Shown: piece by piece, positions 1-10,240 of the stretch
Numbering within the stretch: the first letter of the stretch is position 1
How the letters are laid out: each line of letters opens with the position of its first letter
Assembly: GCF_036370855.1 (NCBI RefSeq)
Contig: NW_026991398.1
Span: forward strand, 2,542,001 to 2,606,000
Direction: 5' to 3'
Length of the DNA stretch: 64,000 nt
DNA from: Dromaius novaehollandiae
Lineage: Eukaryota > Chordata > Aves > Casuariiformes > Dromaiidae
The notes under the pieces: generated by a model
The model's input: only the letters and a program-made list of their open reading frames with translations
The model's database searches: none
What the model was told of the DNA's origin: nothing
Translations under genes and position numbers: made by a program

Positions 1-300
1 TTGTACACAGGCTTCTGAATTCCTCCCACTTCTCCAATAGTCCAAACCCCATGGGTCTGACCCAGAGGCCTGCTGTAAATCTGCCCCCTCATTGTGTCAG
101 AGCTGGCCTCCCAAGTAGTATCTCTGCAATAAAAGTGGATCTTCTTAGTCCTGTGCCTGAGCGATGGGGTCTTCTTCCCAAGCGGGAGCCAAGAATGAGC
201 TCAGGGAATTGCACCCCAAAAGGCCCTGTTGCTGTGCCTGTGATTTCCATAGGCTAAGGGGGATGAGCTTTTTTGGGTGACGTGTGCGGGAATGGGGGCT
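1..300 (+). other. 3' flank of an OR gene lying just left of the window
   Basis: This stretch matches the DNA directly after the OR-C stop codon (about 47,620-47,900): the same order of blocks, including the poly(A) signal and the words around 'gtgtcagagctggcctccca'. In OR-C the equivalent of position 1 lies roughly 80-90 bases after the stop. The window therefore seems to open inside the 3' untranslated region of a fifth plus-strand receptor. The receptor itself is not visible and is inferred. Confidence 0.7.
128..133 (+). terminator. Poly(A) signal AATAAA of the off-window OR
   Basis: A canonical AATAAA sits in the same local context as the OR-C signal at 47,754-47,759, which lies about 215 bases after that stop codon. 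Position and context are seen. Its use as a cleavage signal is inferred. Confidence 0.6.
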
Positions 301-2560
301 GGATTCAACTGTCACTTGTGGGTGCCCAGTGCCCCTGGAGAGGGTGAGTGGTCAAGAGGTCTCTGCTGGGGACTGTCCCACGCATTAGAGGGCTGGTGAG
401 AGATGCCCATCCTTCTGGAAGGGAATATGGAGCCACCTGGATGGAGAGCACAGGGGATCTCCAGGGGCAGCGTGTGCCTGGGATGGGCAGTGAGTGGAGA
501 CTCCCCAAACCAAGTGGAGTCACACAAAGTAAAGGGCCAAACCAGGGAATGCACCACATCAGGGCTCTGCAGTCTCAGGAGAGGGAGTGGACTGGGTCTA
601 ATGACACCCCTGAACATCTCCTGAGCAATGTGAAATGCCCTGTGATTGCTCCATCCATCCTCCACAGCCACAGACCCTGGGGAGGGGCTTGTCGTGTGCA
701 TTGATGCTGGTCCAGCTGGCTCTGCCCTCACCAGCATGGCCAGTCACCCTGCAAACGAGCACCGCCAGCCCGGGACCCTGCGGGCAGTACAGGACAGGGG
801 TGCAGGAATGGCCAGGACAGCACGGACACACTCAGCTGGGGAAAGGCTCTCTGGGCAGCAGGGACATCTCCAGAGAAGAGCAAAGGAGCAATTGTGTGCT
901 TGTGAGGAGGAATAAACGAAAACCTGTTTCTGTGTGTGTCAGCTCCGGGCAGGCTGCCCTGTCACTGGAGCTGCCTGAGGAGCCCCGGGGCCAGGACTCT
1001 GGTGCTGCCCTGGGGAGAGGGGCTGCCCAGAGGGGCTGCAGGCAGCCAGGGTTAAGGATCTCTGGTCATGAGAACAGTGGAGACCTGAAGTGCCTGGCCT
1101 CCATTTCCTTGTGCCATTGCTGGCCCCCAGGTGTGGGGCTGATGGGGAGGCTGACACCCCTCTCTGCCCCCCAGCAGCTGCTGTGCCCTGCAGAGGGGCT
1201 GGGGCTGTGGGGTGAGTGCCCAGAGCTCTGCAGCCCCCTGCCACAGGCACTGCTGTGGGGCCACCCCAGGCTGGTCTGCTGTGCTGGGTGAGCTGGGGAG
1301 AGGGCAGGGGAGGTGGGGAGAGCTGGGGAGGGTCTGGTCTGGTCTGGAAAGGGCCCAGAGAGGCAAAATGCCAGCAGGCAGCTCCTGCGTGTGAACAGCA
1401 GTGTGGGAGCACACAGCTGTGTGCTTGCAGGCAAATGTAGGTCTGCTGGGAAAGGCAGCAGGACATGGCGGGTGCAGGAGAGGAGAGCCCAGGTAGATCC
1501 CTGTGTTGCATGGACACAGTGGGGAAGCTGCTGCAGGGCCATCGTCCCAGAGCAGCCCCTCACATCAGCCCTTTCCAGCACTGGCTGCTCACCCAGCTGT
1601 GGGGCGGTCCATGGACAGCTCCATCCTCCTGCAGGTCTCCGTATCCCGATGGAGGGGAAAAGGCCAGCCTTGCATGGGCTCTCCTCTGCACCAGAAACCC
1701 GCAGATCCTGGATCATGGCTGTCGGCTAATACCAACGTGGGGCACAGCCTGGGCTGGGTGGGGGCTGGGCACTTGGACCTCTCAGACTCTGGGGGATCAT
1801 TTAGGAGTCATTTCATAATACCCCAGCCCTTTCCATGTCTGAGGTCTCTGGTGGCCGCTGCAAGCAAGCTCCGACTTTCCTCACTCCATCCCTGCATGCA
1901 TGGACAAGGTCTCGATGCTCCCCCTGGGCAGCCCGTGCCCCTTCCAGCCTCTGAGCACTTCCACCCCAGCACCCTGAGCACTGGTGCTGCTGCCAGGGCA
2001 GAGGTGGAGGATCCCCCGGAGCGGCTCCTCAGGGAGCTCCCCAGGGAAACGCTGTGCCCAGCCCCAGCCCCAGCCCCAGCCCCAGCCCCAGCATGGCAGA
2101 GGGGAGCTGCCCTCTCCCAACCCACCCTGGCAGTGCCAGCCCCACCTCAGCCTGCTCCTGAAAGGCTCCAGTGCAGCCCTGGAGGGAGCTGGAGCTGCCT
2201 CAGGCCCCAGGTCAGTCTGGCAGCAGGAGGGTTTGACATGGGCACAGCAGCAGCGGTGCCGGGAGCAGGGAAGGGGCAGGGAAATTGTGGCAGAGACCCC
2301 TGCCCTTGGCTGCATGGCCGGGGCACTGGATGGGTGATGCCTTTGTGGCTGATCAGGCTCCATGTTCAGGGTGGATGCCCTCTTGAGGGTAGGAGCACTG
2401 GGATTTTCGTGGGCTTCAGTGTAGCTGTGACCATGGTGAAGGCAAGTGGGCAGACCCAGGCCCAAGCAACTGCAAAGGCCGGGGGTGGGACGAGCAATGT
2501 GGGGCTGGTGAAGGCCCTTCCTCTGCTCCCCATGTGGAAGAGTCCCCAGGCAATGCTGAG
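300..2560. repeat. Segmental duplication, OR 3' flank (paralogue 47,900-50,165)
   Basis: About 2.3 kb is repeated in direct orientation at 47,900-50,165, about 95% identical in sampled stretches and with few indels. It is GC-rich and includes a short GGTCT tandem near 1,333-1,347 and a hexanucleotide array at 2,057-2,092. A long open frame at 1,503-2,768 (421 codons) stays open for about 300 codons in the paralogue. It has no recognisable domain, signal peptide or membrane segment, and composition alone may keep it open. I do not call it a gene. Confidence 0.85.
2057..2092. repeat. (CCCAGC)n hexanucleotide array
   Basis: Six perfect tandem copies of CCCAGC. The same six-copy array occurs in the paralogous block at 49,681-49,716, so it predates that duplication. 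The minus strand reads GGGGCT repeats, which could form a G-quadruplex. Confidence 0.95.
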
Positions 2561-2852
2561 CTCCACTTTGGCTGATGGGAGGGGAGCACAGGGAGGGTGG
2601 AAGAGGCAGGTGGAGCCTCTCGGAGTGCATGAGGGAGTTTTCCAAAGGCTAGGGCTGAGCAGGAGAGTGGAGCTAGTGCCCACCCAAGCACATCTGTTTC
2701 TTTGTGTGTCACTAGCTTTCATTTCTCCTTTCACTAGCTCCAGGAGAGACTTTTGGATCTTTCCCTGAGGCTCTGCCAGCTGAGCTCATTCTGCTCTACC
2801 CCAGGTGCTCTCCTCAGCCTGCCAGCTGTGCCAGAGCAGAGGCCAAGGAGCA

Positions 2853-2945
2853 AGAATTCATGGAATCTCAGAGGAGTCTTGGTGGGAAGGGATCTCTGGA
2901 GGTCTCCAGTCCAACCTGCCACACAAAGCAGGGCTGTTTGGAGCC
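2853..2945 (-). mobile_element. CR1 3'-end fragment
   Basis: The plus strand reads like the antisense of a CR1 3' untranslated end: an imperfect 'attcatggaatctcagagg' followed by 'gggaagggatct' and 'ccagtccaacctgcc'. It is a short 5'-truncated copy, typical of CR1, and abuts an LTR on its right. Confidence 0.6.
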
Positions 2946-2951
2946 TTTGAG

Positions 2952-3302
2952 TGTGGCATATGACGACACGGACCTCAGATAGGATGGTGCAAGAGATCTC
3001 CTTTACTGAGACAACAATGGCTGGTTATATAGCAACCAACCAAGGCCAGCCCCTCTTCCTGCCACGTATCTCCTTGTGCGTTGTGGCATCTTGTGACAGG
3101 CAGGAAGGCACATCCTGATCCCTGGCAGGCAGGCAGGAAGGCACACTGTGATTGCTGGCACGTAGGCAGCAAGGCACATCATGATTACGGGCAACTCACG
3201 TGCACACATTCTGGCCACAGATCGTAGTTACCACATCATCACTTTCTGCCTTAGAGATCCTCTGCTGTCTTACAAAGCGTCATCCTATTTTGGTCCCCAG
3301 CA
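2952..3302 (-). mobile_element. Solo endogenous retroviral LTR
   Basis: The element begins TGTGGC and ends CA on the plus strand, flanked by a near-perfect 6-bp target duplication (TTTGAG at 2,946-2,951, CTTGAG at 3,303-3,308). Read on the minus strand, a TATATAA box (3,025-3,031) is followed about 20 bases later by an AGTAAA signal (3,002-3,007) and a short U5. This crowded arrangement is typical of alpharetrovirus/ERVK-like avian LTRs of about 350 bp. No internal retroviral sequence was seen next to it, so it is a solo LTR. Family assignment is inferred. Confidence 0.65.
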
Positions 3303-3308
3303 CTTGAG

Positions 3309-4145
3309 TCTTGTCTGGCCATCGCTGGACTGTGCCTGACCCCAGTTACCATCCCCAAATCTGCTCTGCTCCTCTTGTCCGGGCACTGTGGGACGGCACC
3401 TCTCATCGGTGGGTCCCTGCCCTGCCTGCCTTGCTGGCACCCTCAGCTCCCAACTCCACTTCCCACACGGAGCAGCCCCGCTCTTGCTGCTCCCGACAAC
3501 ATACTCTCTGTCGCAGGAACCCTGTCAGAAATGGTGCATAAAGGGTCAAGCTGTGACACAGAAAGACCTGTTGTCATAACTGGGCATCACAAAATCTGAC
3601 CCCAAGTGACTGTTTTCGCTTCTTCATGCAGCTGAGACTCTGCATGCAATGTTACCTGGGTAGAGGGTCAAAATCTGAAGCTCTCCTCACACCTTTATAG
3701 TGGCTGTCAGGTAACAGTTGCTGCTACGGACATAGAGTCACCTTTTTTATTTACAGCCTTCCTTGGGATCTCCTTGGATCCCACCTTCCCTTGCCAAGGC
3801 TTTCTTGGCTGTAGTCAGAGGCAGGTCCCAGGCAGAGATGAGGAGTCAGGTCAGCAGGACGGGGACAGGGTCAGGTCATCAGCACTGTCACCCGTGAGAC
3901 AGCCCTGGGAAGGTAATTCAGACACCATTCACCATCTCCACTGGCACTGGTCACTGAGAGATGAGCCCTGAATCCAACCCTCAGTCCCTAACAGATTACT
4001 GGGGACTCTGAGCTCATCGCCTGGCTCCCATGGAGTTCACAAGCAGAACACTGGACCCCTTGGTGGTGCATTGCCTTGAGCATATTTTTGACTCCATCTT
4101 CTGAAGAAAGGCCGGACTTCAGGCAGATAACAGAGGAGAACCCCT
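3309..4145. other. Distal 3' flank of OR-A
   Basis: No gene is recognised. The right half (from about 3,770) resembles the distal 3' flank of the other OR units, for example the words around 'ggtcaggtcatcagcactgtcacc' and the 'gagctcatcgcctggctccc' stretch near the poly(A) site. The left half has no recognised content. Confidence 0.5.
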
Positions 4146-4151
4146 TTTATT
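4146..4151 (-). terminator. Candidate poly(A) signal of OR-A
   Basis: The plus strand reads tttatt, giving AATAAA on the minus strand, in the same 'ccccttttatta' context as the OR-B signal. It lies about 850 bases after the OR-A stop, much farther than in OR-B or OR-C. No closer minus-strand AATAAA was seen. Confidence 0.5.
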
Positions 4152-4999
4152 ATGGAAATGTTATTGTGGAGGCCACGTCTGGCATATGGGTGCCCAGGGC
4201 CTGGTGCTGCCTGAGCTCACAGAAATGCACACGGAAGCACGTTACAAGAGCACTGAGGCCATATACACACATGAGAGCACAGCAGGACAGTGTGGAAATG
4301 AGGAGGAAAGCCCTGAACAGTGAAAGTCCTGCTGCTGCTGGTGGATGTGTCTCCCAGAAAGCATCAGCCCCCATGCAAAGGCTGCAGCAAGGAAATGCCT
4401 GCTGTGGCAGTGGGGGGATGGTCCTGAGGAGCAGGGCATCTGTTCCCACAGGCTTCATCCAGACTCTCCTCCCCTGCGCTCCTGCTCTGCTTTGAGTGCT
4501 GGAGCACAGAAGAGGGAAGGGACCAGCCCATAGTGACACCTGTCTGCCACTCTCGAACTAGAGGGGTGAGATCACACCCTGACTGTGGCCAGGGGAGCTG
4601 AGCTCTCCTAATGGGCACGGGACCCATGATCTCACCCTACCTGTACTCATCTGCGCCTGTGCCCCTGAGCTCCCTTGGTGTCAGTGCTGAAAGAGACACT
4701 GCAAAGGGAAACTCTCCCCATTGCCCTGGGAGCATCTGAGGGAGCTCAGAGTAGCAGGCTCTGAGGTCCCCCCCATCTCTGCTGATGAAGGGGGAACCCT
4801 GGCTTCCTGCTTCAACACAGCCTCTGTGTCAAATATAAGAGAGGGATTACTGAGAAGTAAGAGGAACCTAAACATTGCTTTTTCACATGAATATAACCGA
4901 GAAAGGTAAGAAAGAAATAAATGAATAATATATATCCTTGAGGCCGACTACCCTGGGAAAGATGAGCAGATGCACATGGGACAGTTATTGGCACTGACA
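4152..4999 (-). other. OR-A 3' untranslated region / flank
   Basis: This lies between the OR-A stop and its candidate poly(A) signal. It is longer than the roughly 200-bp equivalent in OR-B and OR-C, so something has probably been inserted. No CR1, LTR or coding similarity was recognised. Short A/T-rich stretches occur near 4,905-4,935. Confidence 0.4.
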
Positions 5000-5920
5000 T
5001 CATACCCATTGAATCAGTTTCCTCAAGGCATCCTTGAGCTCCTTGTTCCTCATGCTGTAGATGAGAGGGTTCACTGTTGGAGGCACCACCGAGTACAGAA
5101 CAGCCACCACCAGATCCAGAGCTGGGGAGGAGAGAGAGGGGGGCTTCAGGCAGTCAAATGTGCCAGTGCTGACAAACAGGGAGACGACGGCCAGGTGCGG
5201 GAGGCACATGGAAAAGGCTTTGTGCTGGCCCTGCTCAGAGGGGATCCTCAGCACAGCAGTGAAGATCTGCACGTAGGACACCACAATGAAAATGAAACAC
5301 CCCAAAGCTAAACAGGCACTAACAACACTAACCGCAGCTTCCCAGGAGTAGGCGTCTGAGCAGGACAGCTGGAATATCTGGGGCACTTCACAGAAGAACT
5401 GGTCCACTGTGTTGCCTTGGCAGAGTGGTATTGAAAATGTGTTAGCAGTGTGCAGGAGAGCATTGAGAAAACCAGTGGCCCAGGCAGCTGCTGCCATTTT
5501 GACACAAGCTCTGCTGCCCATGAGGGTCCCGTAGTGCAGGGGTCTGCAGATGGCAACATAGCAGTCATAGGCCATGACTGTGAGGAGACAATACTCTGCT
5601 GCGAGCAAGAAGAGAACCAGAAAGATTTGGACAGCACATCCTGAGTATGAAATGGTCCTGGTGTTCCATAGGGAATTGGCCATGGATTTGGGGACAGTGG
5701 TGGAGATGGAGCCAAGGTCGAGGAGGGAGAGGTTGAGGAGGAAGAAGTACATGGGGGTGTGGAGGCGGTGGTCGCAGGCCATGGCTGTGATGATGAGGCC
5801 GTTGCCCAGGAGGGCAGCCAGGTAGATGCCCAGGAAGAGGGAGAAGTGCAAGAGCTGCATCTCCCGTGTGTCTGCAAATGCCAGGAGGAGGAACTCATTG
5901 AAGGAGCTGCCGTTGGACAT
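5000..5920 (-). CDS. Olfactory receptor, family 14 (gamma-c), 306 aa (OR-A)
   Basis: A complete single-exon class A GPCR of the OR superfamily, expected at the cilia of olfactory neurons and to couple to Golf. It opens MSNGSS with an N-glycosylation site at Asn3. Seven membrane segments fall near residues 25-48, 58-80, 93-118, 140-160, 195-220, 236-258 and 270-290. Family signatures are HTPMYFFLLNLS (IL1/TM2), SYSGC in TM3 with the conserved Cys95, the EL2 cysteines 167, 177 and 187, KAFSMCLPHL (TM6) and NPLIYSMRN (TM7). The motif usually read as MAYDRYVAIC is MAYDCYVAIC here, with Arg120 replaced by Cys (codon at 5,561-5,563). EL3 reads TFDCLKPP instead of FAYLKPP. The frame is otherwise intact, so it may be functional, altered in coupling, or at an early stage of decay. 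The start matches the common MSN start of the other three. Confidence 0.95.
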   Translation of the reverse strand: MSNGSSFNEFLLLAFADTREMQLLHFSLFLGIYLAALLGNGLIITAMACDHRLHTPMYFFLLNLSLLDLGSISTTVPKSMANSLWNTRTISYSGCAVQIFLVLFLLAAEYCLLTVMAYDCYVAICRPLHYGTLMGSRACVKMAAAAWATGFLNALLHTANTFSIPLCQGNTVDQFFCEVPQIFQLSCSDAYSWEAAVSVVSACLALGCFIFIVVSYVQIFTAVLRIPSEQGQHKAFSMCLPHLAVVSLFVSTGTFDCLKPPSLSSPALDLVVAVLYSVVPPTVNPLIYSMRNKELKDALRKLIQWV

Positions 5921-5943
5921 CTGTTCCCTTGGGGCACAGGAGG

Positions 5944-5980
5944 CCTGTCCAGGGAAGAAAAGAAAGTAAAAAGTTAGAGC
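5944..5980 (-). promoter_or_regulatory. Putative 3' splice site upstream of OR-A
   Basis: On the minus strand a pyrimidine tract (ttttcttccctggacag) ends in AG (complement of 5,945-5,946), 24 bases before the ATG. A CTAAC branch-point-like motif (complement of 5,973-5,977) lies about 28 bases upstream. The same layout precedes all four receptors, as expected for OR genes with spliced non-coding 5' exons. Confidence 0.65.
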
Positions 5981-7610
5981 AAGCTACTCTGAACCAAACC
6001 CATTCTGTTTCGCATAGAAACCCCCACATTTCCTCGGTCCTTTACCTTCTTTCAGCTCCCTTTCTGGGGCTCTGGTTTGCGCTGGCTGAGTGTGTCCTGT
6101 GCAGTAGGGGCTTCTGCCCGTAGCTCCAGAGGACTCTGTTCTGCTTTGCTGCAGGTTTAAGTGGACGTGTCAAACAGTCCCAGGTATTTGGGGGGATACC
6201 TGGGAACGGGCGGCATCAGCTGGGTGGAGGGGGCTTGGTCCTGTGACCCAGGGGGAATATTCTCTATTTACCACAATGAGAGCTGACTACAGCACTCATG
6301 CCAGCTGTGTCTGAAAGAGAAGACCCTCGTGAGGCATTTGTCCCCCCCCCCAGTCTTGCCCCCTTGGACAGAGGTGTCTGTATCTGGATCAGTCACATCA
6401 GCTCCCACCCTAGCAAGGGAGAGAAACAGGCAAGGGAAGGCAGGGGCTGACCTGACTTTTTCCAGATGTCCCCCTTCCAGTGAGATAAACCAGCTCCTCA
6501 TGCCAATTTACCATCTGTGCTCTTTGTCCAGTAGTGGGAATGTGTAGTGTAGTGGGAATGGCAAGGGACTGGTTCTGATGCGCACATCCCGCAGCATACT
6601 ATGTCCACTCCTTAGGTGGCAGGACTGCTCAATATTTTGATACTTATTATCTCCAGAAAATAACATGCAGCAGAGGAGTCTGATTATATATTGATTTAGA
6701 TTTTAGATGCCTCCATTACACTGTGGGAGCATTCTTGGATGGGGTAGAAATCTTTGATATTTCAGCATGAGCACTTGTGCACCTGAGGAGGAAAAAAGGG
6801 CTCCCTGTGACTTTGTACAGAGTCCTGGGATCTGCTCTGTCAATGAGTTTTGCCCCTCACTGCCCTGCACTTGCACCTCACTCAGATAAAGGAAAACCAC
6901 ACTCACAAGTTCCTCTAAGAAAGAAACTGGACTGAGCTGGGAGCAGAGGAGTTCAGTTTCACCGTGAAGATTTCCAAATTCTTCTCTCTCAGCCCAGACA
7001 TGGAGGGATTGATGAGGAGTGTGACAAGGTTTCTGACTCACAGGAGCAGACCAAGGACTCTCAGATATCACAGAAATGCTAGAGGGAAGCTGTGGTCTTC
7101 TGCAGGGCAGCCTGCAGCTTGGCAGGACAGCCCAGAGAAACAGGCAAGGGTCCTAAAGATGGGCTCTCCTTCAGAGGAAGGCAGCTCAGTAAGAGTCAGC
7201 TCTCTCTCTTAAGAGAGAGACAGAGCAAAAAGTCTGTGAGAAACCTCAGCAAATCCCTTCCTCCCCACCTCAGCCTGCAGACAGCACCAGCATCACCTCC
7301 ATGGCCTCATCAGGCTTTCTCTGACCTGCTCCTCAGGACCTGCGAGCACAGAGATGGCCCTGGCCAGGGCCCTGACCCGGGAGGTTTCTGTCCATCACAG
7401 AACACAGAGTGGGGGATGGGGTCTGTGAACAGCGACTGGGAAAAGACCTTGGTACAGAGAAAAAGCTCTTGGCAGAAACAGCTCCAGGCAGCAGGGATGG
7501 GCAGGGAATGATAGAGAATTGCTAACAGAGACATCACGGGAGGAGAGAAGTGAGCAAGTCATGGTCAGTCATGTGATGCCAAAGCCTTCCCCAGGGTGCT
7601 CTAGTCTGTC
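5981..7610 (-). other. 5' flank of OR-A, shared with the other OR units
   Basis: The flank is homologous to upstream DNA of the other receptors. Examples are the 'ggctctggtttgcgctggctgagtg' stretch near 6,070, equivalent to 62,340 and 46,400, and 7,260-7,500, which matches 44,840-45,080. It probably contains the promoter and non-coding exons, but I cannot place a transcription start. Homopolymer C occurs at about 6,342-6,351. Confidence 0.55.
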
Positions 7611-8244
7611 TGTTGATGACCGTGTTCCCTCCTTGGAGCATCCTGGTGCCAGCCAGGGATGCTCGCAGTTTGGTGGTTTCTGTCAGCTGAGGTTCAGACT
7701 TCCAGTTTCTGAAGGTCTTGATGCTTCTGACAGTCTTTGGGATTTCACTGACTCCCCTGGAGAAAGTTCTCTTCTCACTCCTTGAAGGCTTTCTGTTGAA
7801 GCTGGACCCTCATGGCATCTTCCCATCTCAAACCCTAATCCATTCCGATCCATTCGAGAGATGGTAGTTAATTGAAACAGAGCCATTTCTCCACTTTGTG
7901 CCTCCCCAGACCCTTGCAGAGAGGGCAGATGCCACCTCACCAGAAGTCAGGCCTCTCAGGGCGATGGGTGGCTCTGAGCCTGTGGTCCCTTTGGGATAGA
8001 GTCTCAGAATAGCAGACTCCTTGAGCCTGCAGTGGGGGAGACACCTGGAGGTGGGGATCCAACGCCCTGCTCAAGGCAGGTCCCAGTAGAAAGGTATTTT
8101 GGGGCCTTTTCCAGTGCAGTTTTGATTGTCTCTGAGGATGGAGATCTGAGAACCTCTCTGGATGCTTGTGCCACTGTTTGGCCATCCTCATGGAGAAAAA
8201 TCTAAGAAGACACAGAAGAGACATCTAAGAAGAATTTCCCATTG
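7611..8244. other. Unassigned spacer
   Basis: No coding, RNA or repeat signature is recognised. Frames are short and interrupted. Confidence 0.4.
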
Positions 8245-8570
8245 TCCAATTTGTGCTATTAGTGTGCACTTCCAAGAAAATCCAGCTCTGTCTTCCCTGT
8301 GCCCTCCATAAGGTAGCTGTGCACAGCATGAAGATCCCCCTTGGCCTTCTCTTGCTTGGGCTGGACAAACCCAGCTCTCCCAGCCTCTCCTTATATGCCT
8401 CATGCTCCAGGCCAGACCATCTTGGTGTCCCTGTGCTGGATTCCCTCCTGTGTGTTAGTGCCTTTGCAGAACTGCAGAGCCCAAATAGGAGCCAGTATAC
8501 AGACATGGTCTGCCCTGTGCCAGAAGGAGCGATAGAACATCTTGGTGGCCCTGCTGGCTGTGCTCTCACA
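8245..8570 (-). mobile_element. CR1 fragment, distal ORF2
   Basis: Minus-strand translation gives EHEAYKERLGELGLSSPSKR, a recognisable form of the CR1 ORF2 segment just before the 3' end (family form resembles YEERLRELGLFSLEKRR). It is short, 5'-truncated and frameshifted upstream. Confidence 0.65.
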
Positions 8571-9500
8571 AATACAGCCCAGCACAGAGGGGAGACATTT
8601 GCCCCTGACTGTTGCGACTCTGCAAGGCCAGCAGAACTGACAGTAGCAGTCTGATTCTTTCTTTCTTTCTAGGTTGCTCCACTCATGTAGGTTGCCGGTG
8701 CAGTGCTAGAGCCACTGAGGATGGAGGCTGCATGCCAGGGTGTGTCCCTGTACCTGTCAACATCTCTGGCAACATGGTGAGCCCTCTGTGAAACCAGCTG
8801 CAAATGAATGAGATGAGGCTATGTATGGATGCGAAGGCTTCCATAAATGCGCCAGGCTTCCGTGGGTGACTTGGGGTGTGGGTTCCCCTCCCAGTACCTC
8901 TGCTGTGCTGCTAATTCCACATCCCACAAATGCTGTTACTGCCGGCCTGCTCAGCAAATGCTGTTGTGCCCCCTCCCTTTCCTAGAAGGTTGTGGTGCCA
9001 TATAGGATGAGTCCAAGACCCTTATAATTAAATGCCGGAATCTCTTCAGTGCCTTTGTCTGAGTGCCCCAAAGCCTCTGTAGCTTGAACTGAGGTAATCT
9101 CACAGCTCCTGGCTCTGTGAGGGGTGAAGATGTGCCCAGGGCCAGGTTGCCTGTGGCACCCAGCCCTCAGTGCTCTCTGAACCCAGCTGTGGAGCCCAGA
9201 CTGCTGCTGCAGAGCCTGCGCAGCCAGGACAGCTGGCATTTCAGCAGAGCTCCAGTCTGGGGCTGTCTTCTTGCTTGGGCCTCATGTCAAAGCCTCTGCA
9301 GCCTTTTTCCCCTTCACAGAGGCTCCTTGTCCAAGGAACTGAAGGAAAGGAACGGAGGTTACTTTGGGCTCAGGAGGCCTTCAGCACTCTCAAAGGTTTC
9401 TACAGCGTATCTGAAACTTTTGTATTACTGAACAAAATACCCATCCCCCCATCCCTAGCTGGAGGTTCCTGAGGGGATGGGGGTGGAAAGCAGCAGCCTG
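8571..9500. other. Unassigned spacer with a TTTC microsatellite
   Basis: It contains a short TTTC tandem (about 8,655-8,671) and otherwise no recognised feature. Open frames on both strands are below 110 codons and show no family similarity. Confidence 0.4.
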
Positions 9501-10240
9501 CTCTGCCCAAAGAAAGCAGGCTGCTTCCCTCTGAAAAGAGCAGCATCACCCAAGGAGCCAGCTCTGTCCCTGAGCTTGTGCTGATCATTTGCACCTGCCT
9601 TGTGAGCCTGGAGTGCCTTGGCCACCTCCTGGTGTCACCACAAGAGCTTCCCTGTGTGTCTGAGCTGAGGAGCCAGGGGAAGGCAGAGAGCAGAGCAGTG
9701 CCTGGGGAGTGTGCAAGTGGCGAGAGTCCTGCCTCCATCTCTTCTTGCTGGCACTTGGTTGTATCTAGCAGAAGAGCCAGCTCTGTGGGGCAGAGACAGT
9801 GTGTTTGCAGACCAGCTGGCACAGCCGAGGTCTGGCATCAGGTTAATGCCTGCTGCAGTGCTGAGTTGACGTGACAGTGTCTGAAACCCTTTCCAGTGCA
9901 GCTGCTCCCTCAGCTGATCTCTGTACCTTGGCACTAGAAATGGCAGTGGCCTCCTGCTGTCATTGTGTAGGTGCTCCAGTGCAAAGGCTCACAGCTAGGA
10001 CTCGATGGTAAAGGAAATGCAAGTGCAATTGTTCCCTTTTGTGATTTGGTGCCAGGGTGATGGAGTGGAGATGTCCCATGACCTGGAGAGAATCCTGCCA
10101 GGAGATGAAAGCCATTTGCAGATGACTTTTCTGTACGGAGGGATAACAGCGTACTCAAGGGCCATGCAAGTGGTCCAGGTGAGCTTCTCCTCTGTGAAGG
10201 TTTGCACTTTTCCGGTCACTTGTGACTCGGTATCAGCTAG
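9500..10240. repeat. Duplicated satellite-flanking block (paralogue 32,890-33,540)
   Basis: Shares long direct matches with 32,890-33,540, including 'gtgccttggccacctcctgg' and the 'ggtaaaggaaatgcaagtgc' segment. In both places it sits beside satellite units, so block and array were copied together. Confidence 0.75.

Noticed and set aside
635-1716. Overlapping frames of 190-218 codons on both strands
   Set aside because: Mutually overlapping, GC-driven, in duplicated OR 3' flank, with no domain and frames not preserved at 48.2-49.3 kb.
3120-3190. GGCAGGCAGGAAGGCAC short tandem resembling a CRISPR-like array
   Set aside because: Only three imperfect units inside an LTR; no spacer structure, and the genome is a vertebrate's.
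5308-5937. Alternative-frame open frames over the OR genes (also 18,363-19,244, 46,960-47,220 and 61,867-62,217)
   Set aside because: Shadows of the real receptor frames; the translations are the OR codons read out of phase.
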